The notes: a model not told the origin generated them from the letters alone. Counted from the stretch's first letter, positions 40,907 through 54,089 are shown. The stretch: 64,000 nucleotides of DNA from Impatiens glandulifera (GCF_907164915.1 NC_061867.1:48084242-48148241), one strand, 5' to 3'. A program made the numbers and translations.

Positions 40907-41771
40907 TTAGTAGTTGTTGTCCCACCAGAATTGAGATTGAAGATAATCGATCACATTCTTTTCCACTTGAAAAGCCTTAGTGAGAACATCGGGTGATATT
41001 TCGGGGTCTGAACCAAACACTGCATTCGCAATCGTAATAGTTCCTGGATTTTGACTACTCAAGCCAGCAAAAGCAATAGTATTTGTTTCAGCTATATTCT
41101 GTTGAAAATGAATGAGGCCTTCTGGAAATACAAAAACATCTCCAGCGTATAATGTTTTTGTGAATAATCGATTCTTTTGGTTTGGGATGTTAGACGTCAC
41201 AAAGCCTACCAGAAGGCTTCCCTCTAGAACTAAGAGGACCTCGGTTCCACGAGGATGCGTATGTGGCGGATTCAATCCATAAGGTGCAAAGTCAATACGA
41301 GCCAAGGAGATTCCAAGAGTATTGAGACCTAGTAATAGTTATAGTTATAGTGAATGGTGTTATATATTCTTGACTAGACAAAGACCACATGAAATAATTT
41401 TATAGTTAAATATACCTTTTAGTTGTATCACATTTACAGCTGTGACAGCTGATCCAAGAGGATTTGAGGTGTTTCCAGGTTTGTCGAGTCCCGTGAAGAA
41501 GAAGTCATCAGCATTAACGAGATTAGGGTTCTTGCAGAACTTTCCATTCACAAACACTACACATCATGAACGCAAAACAATTATTAACAAAATAGTATAA
41601 GCATGATCAATTTTGGCAAATGAAAAATGACAAGTTGATGAAAAAAGTACAAGCATCTTTTGGTTCATCAATTGCAACACAAAAGTCTTGAAGAGGAGAT
41701 GGATCAGAAGCATTGACAAGTGAATAAACTAAGGCCAAGATGGCTATTGTTACTAAGAATTGTTTACCCAT
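40907..41771 (-). CDS. Germin-like protein 2 (three exons)
   Basis: Paralogue of germin-like protein 1 with the same two intron positions. Exons are 41651-41771, 41416-41556 and 40907-41328, GT-AG, total 227 residues. Residues 1-21 are a signal peptide ([21 protein letters not shown]). Cys31 and Cys48 form the expected disulfide. Metal ligands His110, His112, Glu117 and His161 are present ([10 protein letters not shown] and [16 protein letters not shown]). The second exon is one codon shorter than in paralogue 1. A TATA box lies upstream at 41834-41843. It is intact and expected to be a secreted cell-wall cupin. Orientation relative to the tRNA pair at 32,907 and 34,292 matches that of germin-like gene 1 in the reversed unit. 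Confidence 0.93.
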
Positions 41772-41833
41772 ATCTCTTTAAACTTACAAAAGCTAATTAA
41801 GTGTGGATGATCAATTAAGCATGAAAGAAGCAA

Positions 41834-41843
41834 CTATTTATAG
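41834..41843 (-). promoter_or_regulatory. TATA box of germin-like gene 2
   Basis: CTATAAATAG on the minus strand, 63-72 bases upstream of the ATG at 41771. Confidence 0.75.
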
Positions 41844-42894
41844 GGTTTGGAAGTCCTGTGATTCCTAATTACATGTTACCTAAGTCATTCATGACTTAGT
41901 TAATTATGTTTTGCTTCAATATTTTATTCTACTAATGTCTTGAAGTGCACTTCTTCTTCAACTACTACATTAGTCATTACCCTATTTTCTACCCCATGCA
42001 TGCACATAGACATCTATAGTATATGTCATTCAAGTTGGTGAAATGCAATATTTTCCGTTTGTTTCTTGTAATTAATTTGAGTGTTATGTATCTCGACTAA
42101 TTCTTGAAAAAACTTCATATTTCAACTCATTAACATATCTTGACGTCTCAAGACTTCTCGATAGTTTTTCACCAAACAAGTTAATTAATTTATATTAATA
42201 CTAGCCGCCCTCCTCCATTTTTTGCCACTTATTTCTTCTCATAGCATGATAGTAAAATGTAACTTTTGAAATAATTTTTATCATTCTACTTGATTTTTGT
42301 TTTATTTATTTTATTTATATATTCAAACTTAAGACCTTAATATATTAAATCAACATTTAATTTGTTATATTTAGGTGTTAGTGGATAATTTTACTTGTTT
42401 TTAAATCACTATGTCATTATTTTTAAGTTTTATTTTCTTATTGTTTTGAATTATTCTCAGATCTTAAACCTGACTTTTCATAATTATTAGTCTCTATCTA
42501 GTGTAGGTATTTTCTTAAATAGTTAGAGATTTAATCACATTCTTATTTATAAGTCTTCAAAACAACTATGAGCGGAATAAAATATAATGCTCGAGAATTT
42601 TATAATAGGTAGAATAAAATGAACGCTCTTCCAAATGTCTAGGTGAATTTTTATTTTTAGAAAAGTCTATGTGAACTTTAAATTCAATGAAAACTAAGTT
42701 CATGATAAAACTTCTATTTTCTCCATATTTATTGAATTCAATCATATAAAACTAATTTCTAGAAAGAAAAAAAACGAGTTATGCATTTATATCAATTGAA
42801 TTGAAAGTGGCCGATCTTATTGGATATTGGGATTAGACTCGAAAATGTAACATCTTCATCCAAACATTCTAACAATTGTCACTAAGAAAACTAC
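41844..42894. other. Gene-free interval upstream of germin-like gene 2
   Basis: AT-rich sequence, presumably including distal promoter; no TIR pair, tRNA or coding frame recognised. Confidence 0.5.
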
Positions 42895-42897
42895 TTA

Positions 42898-43771
42898 GAG
42901 CATCAGCAGCGCACAAGACCTCTGCCCTCTTATTTTGTGAAATCAATATTCCACATCAGCAGAAAGGGGGCACACATTATAGTTGTCCAAAACACTCCAA
43001 TGCTTCCGCCCGCCCTCTTATCTAAATAATAAATTTTATTTATAATATTTTAAATAAATAACTAATTTATAATATAGAAATATTATAACTAATAATCCTA
43101 TATTATAGCTATATTATAGGAAAATTTGAGATTTTAAACTCACGTGTTAATATAATTAATAAAATATATATTAATTTATTTAAAAAATATATTTATTAAT
43201 TAAATATATAAGTAATATTCCTGTATTATATATATTATAGGAAAATTTAAAATTTCACCCTTAAAACATATTAATATAATTAATAGAAAATATAAAACAT
43301 TTTTATAATTTAAAATATATTATAATATTAAAAACGAATAAATTTGAGAATATATAACATATATTCCTATATTATAGGAAAATTTAAGAATATATAATTA
43401 ATATTTCTATAATATAATAAAATATTATAATATTTTTATAATTAAATATATAATTAATATTATTATAATTTAATATATAATTAATATTCCTATTTTAATA
43501 AAACTTTAGAATATATATTTATTTAATGTTATTATATTATTACTTAAAAATAGTATGAAAAAATATTATAATTAAATATATAACTAATATTCCTATATTA
43601 TATAATATATTATATTATATAATGATGAAAAAGTCAGAGGAGGGCATGACCGGCATAGAGGGCACTGCCCTCTTTTTGCTTCTATCTCCAATGCAAAAAA
43701 TGAAAAAAACCAATGACCTGCCCTTTTCCACGCTGTCCCATGCGGGCACAGGTCATGCGTTGGAGATGCTC
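42898..43771. mobile_element. PIF/Harbinger-like MITE, 874 bp
   Basis: Terminal repeats GAGCATCAGCAGCGC and, reversed, GAGCATCTCCAACGC are flanked by the target duplication TTA (42,895-42,897 and 43,772-43,774), the usual Harbinger-class target. GC-rich subterminal regions contain repeated GGGCA and GCCCTC words; the middle (43,020-43,620) is almost pure A/T. There is no transposase. The open frame at 43,622-43,813 is composed of the terminal region and is not a gene. Confidence 0.85.
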
Positions 43772-43774
43772 TTA

Positions 43775-45049
43775 GGTGAATTGTATTATCTTTTGGACTT
43801 CACATTTGATTAATATTCTAGCATGTTTTTAAGATATCATGGCTAAAAAATGCATTGTTGCATTATTGTACTTAGGCATGCCTGTCATATAAGGTTGTAT
43901 AGTCATTTTGTTTTTCATTACAATTTCAATTTTTAAGTTTTTTCACTTATTACTACTTTATTATATTAAATTTAATATTTATTTTAATTTTAGTAAATGA
44001 ATATGATTTACAATATTAATAAAAATTTTTGTAATTTTAGAATATTTGATTTATACTTTGTGTCTTAAGAGTTTTTTGTTTAAAGAAAAAAAAGGAGAGG
44101 CTCAAGCAATTTTTTATGTTTCCTTTTTAAATAAGGTTAGTCATGACAAACATGATGTGTGTTGTATTATCGTGTTATGTTTAAAATTATATTTCGCAAA
44201 GTGGACAAGATCAAGCACGACATGGTCACGATTCATGTGCACAGACTCGTGTTGTGTCCCCTGTCGGTTTGTTCCGGATTTGTATTTCTTTTTATTTTAT
44301 ATTTACAATTTGATTGTTTAGATTCACTAGATTCGTTTCACTTGTGGGAGCCGACCATGAGTAGAGTTCATGTGAAGGGACTTACGTTCCTACTACTTTT
44401 TCCGTGACTCTTAAATGTGTGGATGGTTTTGTGCATCACTTAGGCCATGACAGAACCTCAAGGTTTTTCTAACCATTATGGATGGGTTTTTAGGTAATTG
44501 TATTGGGATTGTTGTGCAATGGTTACAAATAGGGTTATTGTTTTTTTGAGTAGATGCATTCCCAATTTACCCGTTGTTAATAAGATTTTCTCTATGCTCA
44601 TGTTTGGCTTCATTCAAGTCTTATTGGTCTAGATTTTGGTTCAAGTCAATTTGTTTCCAATATAGTCAAATTACTTCCTTTCTTCTCTATTCTTCTTCTT
44701 TTACACGGATTATTTTATGTAGTTAATATTTGTTTTTATTTTTTATTCTTTTAACGAATTTTCTGATGGGTATTACGTACATAGAATAACAAAATAATTT
44801 GTTGGTGTTTTTGGAGAAATTTAACTTAAAACAAGTTGGGAGAGATATTTATGTACTTTTATAATCCATGTGCATGGATGATATCACTTATAATTAATGA
44901 TAATCCAAAATTCATATATAAAGTTGGTTACGTTTACTCAAGTAGAACTAATCCGATCCACATATTAAAATATTATCTATAAACACACTCAATAAATTTA
45001 ATTAGATATGCCGCTTAATCTACTCGAATTCAGATCTCATGGAGCCGAA
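43775..45049. other. Gene-free interval
   Basis: Frames at 44,046-44,407 are overlapping and without recognisable family. A short GC-richer segment around 44,200-44,280 (GTGGACAAGATCAAGCACGA) might be an exon scrap but could not be assigned. Otherwise AT-rich. Confidence 0.4.
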
Positions 45050-45220
45050 GATATCCACATTTTTTATGCTAGGTTACATGGATAAAAAATTTAATATTAT
45101 TGAGTTAGTAATTGAGAAATTGTTAAATTAAAAGATGTAAATGTCAAATGATGAAAGAGTCTGAGTCATTTAATGAACTAAAGATATTCATCTTTAGTTC
45201 AAAATATTTGTGTGTATCAT
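45050..45220. repeat. Direct homologue of 16,890-17,060 in the spacer
   Basis: Shares TGCTAGGTTACA, AATATTATTGAGTT and AAGATGTAAATGTC in order. It marks the left end of the segment that is duplicated in the palindrome spacer. Confidence 0.6.
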
Positions 45221-45579
45221 AAAAAAAAATTAATAAAATAATAATAATAATAATAATAAGTATTCAATGTTTAAAATTCATAATAAATTACGAACAATAT
45301 ATTAAAATAAAATATAGAACACTCTCATTCCACATTTTATTCATTTCGATAAAACAATTATCTTCTCACATATCTCGTCACATATTTTTTCCGAATGAAC
45401 CTCTTATCTCATGACCTTACACTTTCACTTTGGTCAATCAAATATTTGATTTATATTTTTTAACATTTAACATTGTGACTGCATACTTTGGTCAATCAAA
45501 TATTTGATTCATATTTTTTAACCACTTTCAATTGATACCGACCTATTATCCATCGACAAACCACATGTCAATCACACTT

Positions 45580-46545
45580 AGTTAAAGGGTTGTACTTATT
45601 TTGTTAAGTTGCAAGTTCGAAATATACATATAGCATTTTTAATTTTATTTTTAACCGTTTGAAGTTTATGAGCGGGTCAACTCACAATCCGACCCCAAAT
45701 ATCAATTTACTCTAACATATATATCCAAATTAACCACAGCTCTCAACCCGACAATCCAGATACTTTGAAAATTAAGCATCATTATATATATATATATTTA
45801 AATTAGTTGGTTAATAAGTTGAACTTATATTGTTAAAATGTCTAACGTTCATCAAATTAGGTGTTGAATTAAAAATATAAGTTTTATTAGCCTAGTTGGT
45901 TAAAAAGTTGTACTTGCTTTGTTATGTTGCAAGTTCGAAATATACATATAACATTTTTAATTTTATTTTTAACCGTTTGAAGTTTATGAGCGGGTCAACT
46001 CACAATCCGACCCCAAGTATTCATTTACTCTAACATATATATCTAAATTAACCACAACTCTCGACCCGACAATCCGGACACTTTGAAAATTAAGCATTAT
46101 TATATATATATATATATATATTGGTTAAAGGTTTGTATTTATTTTATTAGGTTACAACTTTGAAACATACATATATCTTTTTTAATTTTATTTTTAAACG
46201 TTTGAATTTTATGGACGGGTCAACTCACAATCCGACCCATGTATCCATTTACTATCACATCTTATATTGTTAAAATGTCTAACGTTCATAAAATTTGGTA
46301 TTGAATTTAAAATATAAAGTCTTATTAGTCTAGTTGGTTAAATGATTGTACTTGGTTTGCTAGGTTACAACTTCAAAACATACAAATATCATTTTTAATT
46401 TTATTTTTAACCGTTTGAATTTTATGGCCGAGTCAACCCATAATCTGACACATATATCCATTTACTCTCACATATATATTCAAATTAATCACAGCTCTCG
46501 ATCCGTTAATCCGAACACTTTGAAAATTAAGCATTTAATATATAT
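45580..46545. repeat. Tandem repeat, four imperfect copies
   Basis: Copies begin near 45,580, 45,885, 46,115 and 46,325. Each contains TTAGTTGGTTAAA-like, CATTTTTAATTTTATTTTTA, a CGGGTCAACTCACAATCCGA phrase, CTCTCGACCCG and a terminal (TA)n run before AAGCAT. Period varies (about 210-310 bases) through internal deletions. A related phrase near 52,925 (CCCGAAAAGTTACAATTAAG) indicates a dispersed family. No coding potential. Confidence 0.75.
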
Positions 46546-47783
46546 ATATAGATAATTGGAAATTAATATTGGGAAAGAGTGTTCACAAGTGATTCCTCCA
46601 ATTAACTGATTTTATATAAATTTTTAATTCAATTAATTTTAAGACAATTAACAATCACTTAATTACAAACATAATTATCTTAATTTTATAAAAATTAATG
46701 ATTTATTCAAGAAATATGAATTAATTATTAATATTTATTTAGATAGATTACTAGGGAAAGTTTTGAAAATATTAATTAAAATGAAAGTAACTTAATAAAA
46801 GAGCAGTGTGAGAGAGGGAATGAGGAAGAGAATAATGTGTTACTATATTATTGGAAAAAAGAATAAAATGTGAGGGGAGAGAAAAAATTTGTTATTTTTT
46901 TTTAGCTAATTAGATTGTGCCACATAATTCAATCTCAAATTTTTTTCCCAACCATTTCTCTTAATAAAATTAAATAAATTTTAAATATGTAACTAAAATT
47001 AAAAATTATTTTATTTGTCTAAAATGTATAAATATTATGAGAAATTATAGAGAGCATGAAGTAAAAATATTGACAACAAGTTGGAAATAATGTGATATGT
47101 CATTTCTTGAGTTTAGCGTGAATGTGATAAAAGAATTTTTAAATTTTCAATTAAAAAATGACACATATTTTCATATAATTTTTTTTTTTACTATTTTCCT
47201 TTTTATATTATTTCTCAAATATTATATGAATGATAACATAAAATAATTTATAAATAATTTAAATTTATTTTGTATTAAAATATTTAAAAAAAAAAATTGT
47301 ATTAAAATTTTTATATTAAATTACATAAGTTATGTCTATTATATAAATATAAGATTTATCTTATAAGGAAACTAATATAATATAATATTAATATTATCAC
47401 AATTTATTATATTGTGATAATAACTTATAAAATATTATATAATAATGATATTATTACAATTTATTATTGTGATAATATCTTACAAAGATATTATATATAT
47501 ATATATATATTAACATTTTGATTATTAATTAAACACAATATATATATATATATATATTTTGTATATTTATTTTAAATGTAATATATTTAATGAATGTCAT
47601 TCTGTAATACAGACTCTTGTAAACGTTTATATAAACTGTTTAAATATTCAAATGAATAAATAATAAATTATTCAAATCATAATTGATAACAAGGAAACAA
47701 AAATTTGACTTGATTCTTATAGTTAGTAGTTCTGTAGTTATCAGTTACCACCTTAATTTCATTAATATATATATATATCTAAT
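46546..47783. other. Very AT-rich gene-free interval
   Basis: Contains several (TA)n runs (47,491-47,510; 47,539-47,557) and a local repeated phrase TTATTGTGATAATA near 47,400-47,470. No gene or bounded element recognised. Confidence 0.5.
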
Positions 47784-47903
47784 TAAATTGTCGATATAAG
47801 TAAAAACTAACACATTATTGTGGCAAATGACTTTTCAAGAACAAGTTCTTGAAAAGTCATTTGCCACAATAATGTGTTAGTTTTTACTTATATCGACAAT
47901 TTA
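47784..47903. repeat. Perfect 59-bp inverted repeat with 2-base loop
   Basis: Left arm 47,784-47,842 and right arm 47,845-47,903 are exact reverse complements (59 of 59) separated by AA. The arms run from TAAATTGTCGATATAAG inward to TTTTCAAGAAC. Flanks stop matching immediately. There is no target duplication that I can define. A transcript would be a perfect hairpin of dicer-substrate length. Confidence 0.97.
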
Positions 47904-47997
47904 TTTATACATAATTAGTCTCTTAAATAAGCCTATCTATCTTAATAAAAATAAAATATGTGACTTTTTGACCTCTTTTAATAAAAGATTTCTTATA

Positions 47998-48035
47998 TAT
48001 ATATATATATATTATATATATATATATATTATATA
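47998..48035. repeat. Interrupted (TA)n microsatellite
   Basis: Short TA runs separated by TT, adjacent to the hairpin region. Confidence 0.8.
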
Positions 48036-48796
48036 CATATATTACCTTTAGTAATATATGGGACGATCCAGAAATTAGGTTTGAGTTGTAAAATTACTAA
48101 GTGGAATCATTACATAGATACATGAGTACATGAATAAAAATAAATATTTAAGTACAATAAAAAAAATAAAAAATAAAACTTATAGCAAAAACAAATATAA
48201 TGTAAATTTGAGTAAGTCTAAAATTACTAGGTGGAATCATATACATAGATGGTACATGAGTACATGAGTGGCATAATTACTTTTTATAATTATTAAAAGA
48301 AATGAAATAGTTTTTAGTTGGTATAAAAATGGTGATTTAATTAGATGAAATATTATTTTTTCATAAAATATTTTTATTTTTTATTTTTTATATAATATTT
48401 TTATCCTTTAATATTTAAATTTAAGTGATTTACAATATTTATTTAATTTTGTTTTTAAAATTTTAACTTATTTTGTTTCTACTCATTTAAAGAGAAGGTT
48501 TATAACCATATTTAACTTGAGACACTTGCACAAACTTTATGGAATAAACTTGAGAATTTATATGTTATAAAGATTGAAAGTAATAAATTATTTTTCTTCA
48601 AAAATTAATTCATTTAGGTATAAAGATAATGCTTATATGACTAATCACTTAAATGAGTTTCAAGGTGTGTTGAATCAAGTGTTAGGCATGGGAATTAAGT
48701 TTGAAGATGATGTTCAATGGGTTTTGATTATTGACTACTTTACTTGATTCGTGGGAGACTATTAAAGTTTCTCTTTGTAATTCTATTTTTAATGGT

Positions 48797-49040
48797 ATAA
48801 TTAGTGGTGTAAACAAGTCGAGTCGAGCCCAGTACCATACTACTCGAACTTGACTCGAATTGCATTGTAAATATTCGAACTCGATTGAGTACCAAAATTT
48901 ATACTCGAACTCGGCTAGATTACAATTCGAGCTACTCGAGCTCGAACTCGAAAACACATGATCAAATTTCTCGAACTCATCTCGATTGCCAAAAGTGACG
49001 TAGTGATAATGGTGATGAGTATTGTGGTCCATTTGATGCA
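48797..49040. mobile_element. Inserted CTCGAACTCG-rich repeat (hAT-like MITE fragment)
   Basis: Begins TAGTGGTGTAAACAAGTCGA, a form typical of hAT-type MITE ends, and contains many ACTCGAACTCG variants. It interrupts the copia gag. A matching right terminus was not found, so it is probably truncated near 49,040. The minus-strand open frame across it is not a gene. Confidence 0.55.
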
Positions 49041-51325
49041 TTTTGCAGTCCACACATGATCAAATATCAGAAAACACCTCCAAAGACTCCCCAATTGAAT
49101 AGCCTTACAGAAATGATGAATATAACAATTGTTAAGAGGATTAGATGTTTGATTTAAGAAGCAAAGTTATCTCAAACGTTTTGGGGGTGAAACATTACTC
49201 ACATCAGTACATGTTATTAATCTGAGTCCTATAGTAGCTTTGGACGGTGAAGTTCCAAATAAGATATGGACTCGTAAAACTATTTCTTATAATCACTTAC
49301 GAGTATTTGGATGCATGTGCTATGTTCATATTCCAAATGATGAAAGATCAAAGTTGGATGTGAATAGTCGATAGTGCATCTTCTTGTGTTATGGCCAAGA
49401 TTAATTTAGTTACAGATTGTACGATCCAGTTGCAAAGAAGCTTGTCAAAAATCATGATGTCATCTTTTATGAAGATGAGACTGTTGAAACCTTGATAAAG
49501 TTAAAAAATAGTGAGTTGAAGGAAAATGTGAGTGGATATATTTAGATCTAATTAAATTATCTTGTTCACCTAGTTCAACAGAAAATTAACGGCAATAGGA
49601 TGATTCTCATGATGAACATGATATTCAAATAGAGAATATTTGTAACGAGCAAGAGGAATTATCTACTATTTCAACTAGAAGATCGACAACCTTCTACGAA
49701 ATATTCTATTAATGAATATGTGTTAGTGACCGATGGGGGAGAGCCAAAGTCATATGAAGAAGCTATGGATAGTGAATCTAAACATAAATGGGTTAATGCT
49801 ATAAAAGATGAGATGCAATCTCTACATGATAATCATATATTTGAGTTGATAGAATTACCAAAAAGAAAAAAAAAACTTTAAAGAACATGTAAGTATACAG
49901 ACTGAAGCAAGATGATCATACTTCAGCTCCACGATACAAAGCTCGTTTGATTATCAAAGGGTTTAGTCAAATAAAGGGAATTGACTTTGATGAAATTTTA
50001 TCTCATATTGTTAATATGACTTAAATTAAAACTATATTGAATTTGGCAACTAGTCTTGATTTGAAAGTTGAATAGATGGACGTGAAAACTACTTTTCTTC
50101 ACGGTGATTTAAAGAAAGAGATTTAAACGGATCAACTTGAAGGTTTTGATGTCAAAGGTAAAGAGAATTGTTTTTGAAAGATGAATAAGAGCTTGTATAA
50201 TTTGAAGAAGGCTCCACGACAATGGTACGATAAGTTTGATTTGTTTATGAAGCATCACAGTTATAAAAATACTACTTCCGACAATTATGTGCTTGTGCAA
50301 AAATTCTCTCCTAATGATTTTGTTATTCTATTACTTTATGTTGATGATATGCTTATTGTTAGTCAAAGTGATGTGAGAATTGATAAGTTGAAACAAGACC
50401 TAGGAAAGTCCTTTGCAATGAAGGATTTTGGACTAGCAAAATAGATTCTTAGAATTTGAATTAGTCGTGACATAAAGATGAAAAAGTTATGGTTGTCTCA
50501 AGAGAGATATATTGAGAAAGTGTTACAAATATTCAATATGGAGAATGCTAAAAGTATTGGCACACCTTTAGCGACCCATTTTAAATTGAGCTCCGAATAT
50601 ATAGTCTTTCAAACGATCATGAAAAGGAATATATGAAGAATGTTCCTTATATTTCTGATGTAATAGTCTTATGTATGATATAGTTAGCACAAGCTCAAAT
50701 ATAGATTATGTTGTTGCTACTGTGAACATGTTCCTTTCAAATTCAGAAAAATAACATTGGAAAGTGGTGAAGTGGATATTGAGGTATCTCCGAGCCACAT
50801 CGAGTATGAGACTTTGCCTTAAAAATGAGAGTCTAAATTTAGTTAGTTATACCTAATTAGATATGACGGGTGATGTTAACTCAAGAAAATCAATTTTAGA
50901 CTAATTGATTACTTTTGGAGGGGGAGCTATTTAATGGCAATCGAGACTAAAAAATGTGTTGCATTGTCAACCGCGGAGGCTGAACTTATTGCATCAATGG
51001 AAGCTTCTAAGGAACTAATTTGGGTAAATAAATTGTTATTTGAACTTGGTATTATGCAAAAGAGGTATGTGCTTCTATGTGATAGTCAAAGCGCTATTTA
51101 TCTAGAAAAAAATTCAATGTTTCATTTTAGATCTAAACACATTGATGTAAGGTGTCATTGGATACGAGATGTGTTAGATGAAAAAATTATTGATTTTAAA
51201 GAAGGTGCATATAGACGATGATGGTGCAAACATGATGACTAAGGCTTTGCCACAAAGCAAGTTCAAGTATTGTCATATAACTGTCGGGTTGACAACATCC
51301 TTCCCATAATTGTGAGGGAGGAGTT

Positions 51326-51982
51326 TGTTAGATTTTTGTTTGGGCTCCCAACTATGAAAAAAGTCCAATAGTGGTTCAAGTTCACTTTAATTCATCAAGG
51401 GTAATACATTACTTTAAAGAGTTATATTATAGCCCTAATACTAATAGCTTTAGTATTTAAAAAAGCGACAATGAGAAAAAAAAGTAAGGTAGTCAAAAAT
51501 TAAAAGGGGAGGTAGAGAGAGAAAAGTTAACAGATTTTCGCTTAAATATGACAATGGTCATCAAACTGACGATCAGAGATTCAAATGAAGTTCTATTGAG
51601 CTGAGATTTTGTCAAAAGTTTGATAACTCATTCTTCTACATTTTCAATGGTCGAATCAAAGTTTAAACGTCTCGAAGTTTGATTTTTCGTGCCTTAAAAT
51701 TTGTGGCTAGTTTGAGTTTTATTTACTCGTTTGGGACCACAAAGTTTGTATCATTTTAGTTATTCTCATTTAGTTCTTTTTCTCTATTAAAGTTTTTTAT
51801 ACCTTGATTGTATACCCGACATCTAATTTAAGCTGATTTGGATGTAAAGTTACTCTATAATTTGAAGAGGTTTTCCATGTAAAATATCGTGTGTTCATTG
51901 TGTTATTTACTTCCCCTTTTATATATACTTTATTTGCTCTAAGTTTTTCGAGTATGGAATCGAATATACGCTTTTCCCAACA
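51326..51982 (+). repeat. LTR of copia family B
   Basis: 657-bp LTR with TGTT...AACA ends. It aligns over most of its length with 18,130-18,761 in the spacer relic. Confidence 0.75.
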
Positions 51983-52948
51983 ATAATTTCTAAATCATCC
52001 AAAACCAAAAGTAAAAGAAGAATCTAAAGTGGCCGAACCGAAACCAACATTTAATATCTTAAATAAAAAAAATCAAAGAATATCTTAATGATAAAGAAGA
52101 AGAATATCAAGTTTGAGAATAAACACCTTTGAAAGAGAAAATGATCATTGATCATATAAAAATCATGGAGTAGATAATTGGCAACTCTAAAGTAGCAAAA
52201 ACATTTAGAGCGACCCTAACCGAAACCGACGTTTAAAATCTAAAACAAAACTGAAGAATATCACAAGGATAAAAATAAAGGAACACACATTTTTTCCAAG
52301 ATGTATTTTTTTAACATGAAAAGAAATTGAATCGCTTAAATTTGGACACACCATTGAAAGAGAGATGTTTGAACCCTGTAAAAATTATAAAGTAAATAAT
52401 TAGTAATACTAAAGCATCCGAAATCAAAAACAAAAAGGAGTCTAGAGTGGTTGAACCTAAACCAACATTTAGAATCTAAAATAAAAACTAAAGAATATCC
52501 TAAAGATAAAGATGAATATTATAAGGTTTGTGAATCAAAGCCACTAAAATAGAAATGGATTATTGAACATGTAAAAATCATGGAGTAGATAATTAGTAAC
52601 TATAAAACAACATAAGATCTTAGAGGAGACGAACCAAAATCGACGTTTTAATGTGGAAGAAAAATTTGGAAGATAATCCTAAAGAAAAAGAAATAGATTA
52701 TTATATCTAAGACATTACCATAATCGAGTGAGAAACAAGAAGCAAGAAGAGATCATCGAAGGCATTACACACAAATATCTAAGGAAGAAAAAAATTGAAG
52801 ATGAAGCATTTTTCAATAAGTGTAAGTGCATGAAGAGAGAAATTAAAGAGAATATAAACATTTTTTCTTCGTATTAACTCACAAAAATAATTTGAGCCGA
52901 TAATCGAACCATTTACTCTCATATAAACCCGAAAAGTTACAATTAAGC

Positions 52949-52980
<32 letters not shown>

Positions 52981-53230
52981 AAATGTTGATATATTTTTCA
53001 AAAGAAAAAAGAAGAAGTATGAAATGCCTCACTAGTGTGCAACAAATAAGAGTATAGAAAAAAATAGCAATTTGAGAATATCTCCCAAGAGTGATCACCA
53101 AAATTTACATCTTTCACTCCATTTAAATTTATTTTTTCCATTCAAATGTATTTTTTCTCATGCATATATTAAAAACAATATCCACTAAAAGACACTTATT
53201 ATAGTAACAATTTAAACCCTCAATTTTGAA
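51983..53230. repeat. Repeated block X, right copy with empty LINE site
   Basis: Colinear with 19,896-20,570 plus 22,275-22,730 of the spacer. At 52,660-52,673 AAAAATTTGGAAG passes directly into ATAATCC, giving the pre-insertion form of the LINE target. No gene. Confidence 0.7.
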
Positions 53231-53238
53231 ACGGATTG

Positions 53239-53313
53239 GCTGGTTTGCCCGAGAGGTTAAGGGGGAAGACTTAAGATCTTCTGCACTCAATGTGCGCATG
53301 GGTTTAGCCAGCA
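53239..53313 (+). pseudogene. tRNA-Leu(UAA) pseudogene, T loop deleted
   Basis: Identical to intact tRNA-Leu through the variable arm; then nine bases (the T loop and 3' T stem, CGAACCCCA) are missing, joining GGGTT to TAGCCAGCA. Without the T arm and B box it should be inactive. The remainder has not drifted, so the deletion is recent. Confidence 0.92.
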
Positions 53314-53950
53314 ATTTTTTTTCTTCATACATGAGTTAGAACCCTCGCATCTAGTAGTTCTCATACGTCACAGTAATAAATTTTAATTCTTAGGTTCGAT
53401 ATCATTAGGAAGACTTATTACGATGAGTGTAGGGTTTTTAAAAAACACAATGCAAGATTTTAAAGGATAAAACTCAATAAAAAAAATTAATCGTTTGATT
53501 CAACAAATTGGTTTATCGTTCAATATCACTCTTAATTTTGTTTTATGGCTTCTCCAATAATTATAAAAATTGAGGCAAAGATTGAACACAATTTAGAACA
53601 TCTATAGAGTTATGAAATGTAATAAAGTTATAAAATGCCCCTAGGTTTCCACTTTGCCCGAGACAAACTAGAGATGGTAAAATACCAAATTGAGAATGTC
53701 TCCCATGAGTGATCATGATGAGAATTCACCTACTCACCAGAGTGTTTGTTTATCCTCATGTATGGGTTAATTAGAACCTAGAGCCACCAGTTTTCAATAT
53801 GTAATAGTAATACATTTTATTTTTTCAGTTCGATTTCACTACAAATTCCCTTATTAAAGTGGGAGTTTAAACCCCAAATTTAAAGAAAAATATATTATAT
53901 TTAAAGGGAATATTGAATCCTTTTAAACCAACTAACTCTTTTCACATGAG

Positions 53951-54032
53951 GTGGTCGTGCCGGAGTGGTTATCGGGCATGACTAGAAATCATGTGGGCTT
54001 TGCCCGCGCAGGTTCGAATCCTGCCGACCACG
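53951..54032 (+). tRNA. tRNA-Ser(AGA), right unit
   Basis: Identical to 25,711-25,792 over the whole 82 bases. TTTT lies 14-17 bases downstream. It is intact although its tRNA-Leu partner is dead. Confidence 0.94.
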
Positions 54033-54089
54033 TTCTACACCTTAATTTTGTTAGTATTGCAAAAAAAAAAAAAAAACTGGATGGCATCC

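Larger units (their letters stand above)
48480..51982 (+). mobile_element. Ty1/copia relic B2
   Basis: Decayed element of the same family as 17,840-19,895 but retaining more: gag (48,490-48,790, NHLNEFQGVLNQ), integrase end (49,190-49,500, RVFGCMCYVHIP), RT (49,760-50,445, with LYNLKKAPRQWY and LYVDDM), connecting and RNase H segments to 51,250 (KCVALSTAEAELIAS, DSQSAIYL, FRSKHIDVR), a purine tract GAGGGAGGAG, and a 3' LTR 51,326-51,982 beginning TGTTAG and ending CCAACA. The 5' LTR and protease are missing. Many stops and frameshifts are present. An unrelated repeat interrupts gag at about 48,797. Confidence 0.85.

Noticed and set aside
45240..45262. CRISPR-like or regulatory short direct repeats
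   Set aside because: This is an AATAAT microsatellite; there are no regular spacers, and the DNA is eukaryotic.
46800..46930. Possible MITE similar to 39,346-39,590
   Set aside because: GAGAGAGGGAATGAGGAAGAG resembles one terminus, but no reverse-complement partner or target duplication could be found.
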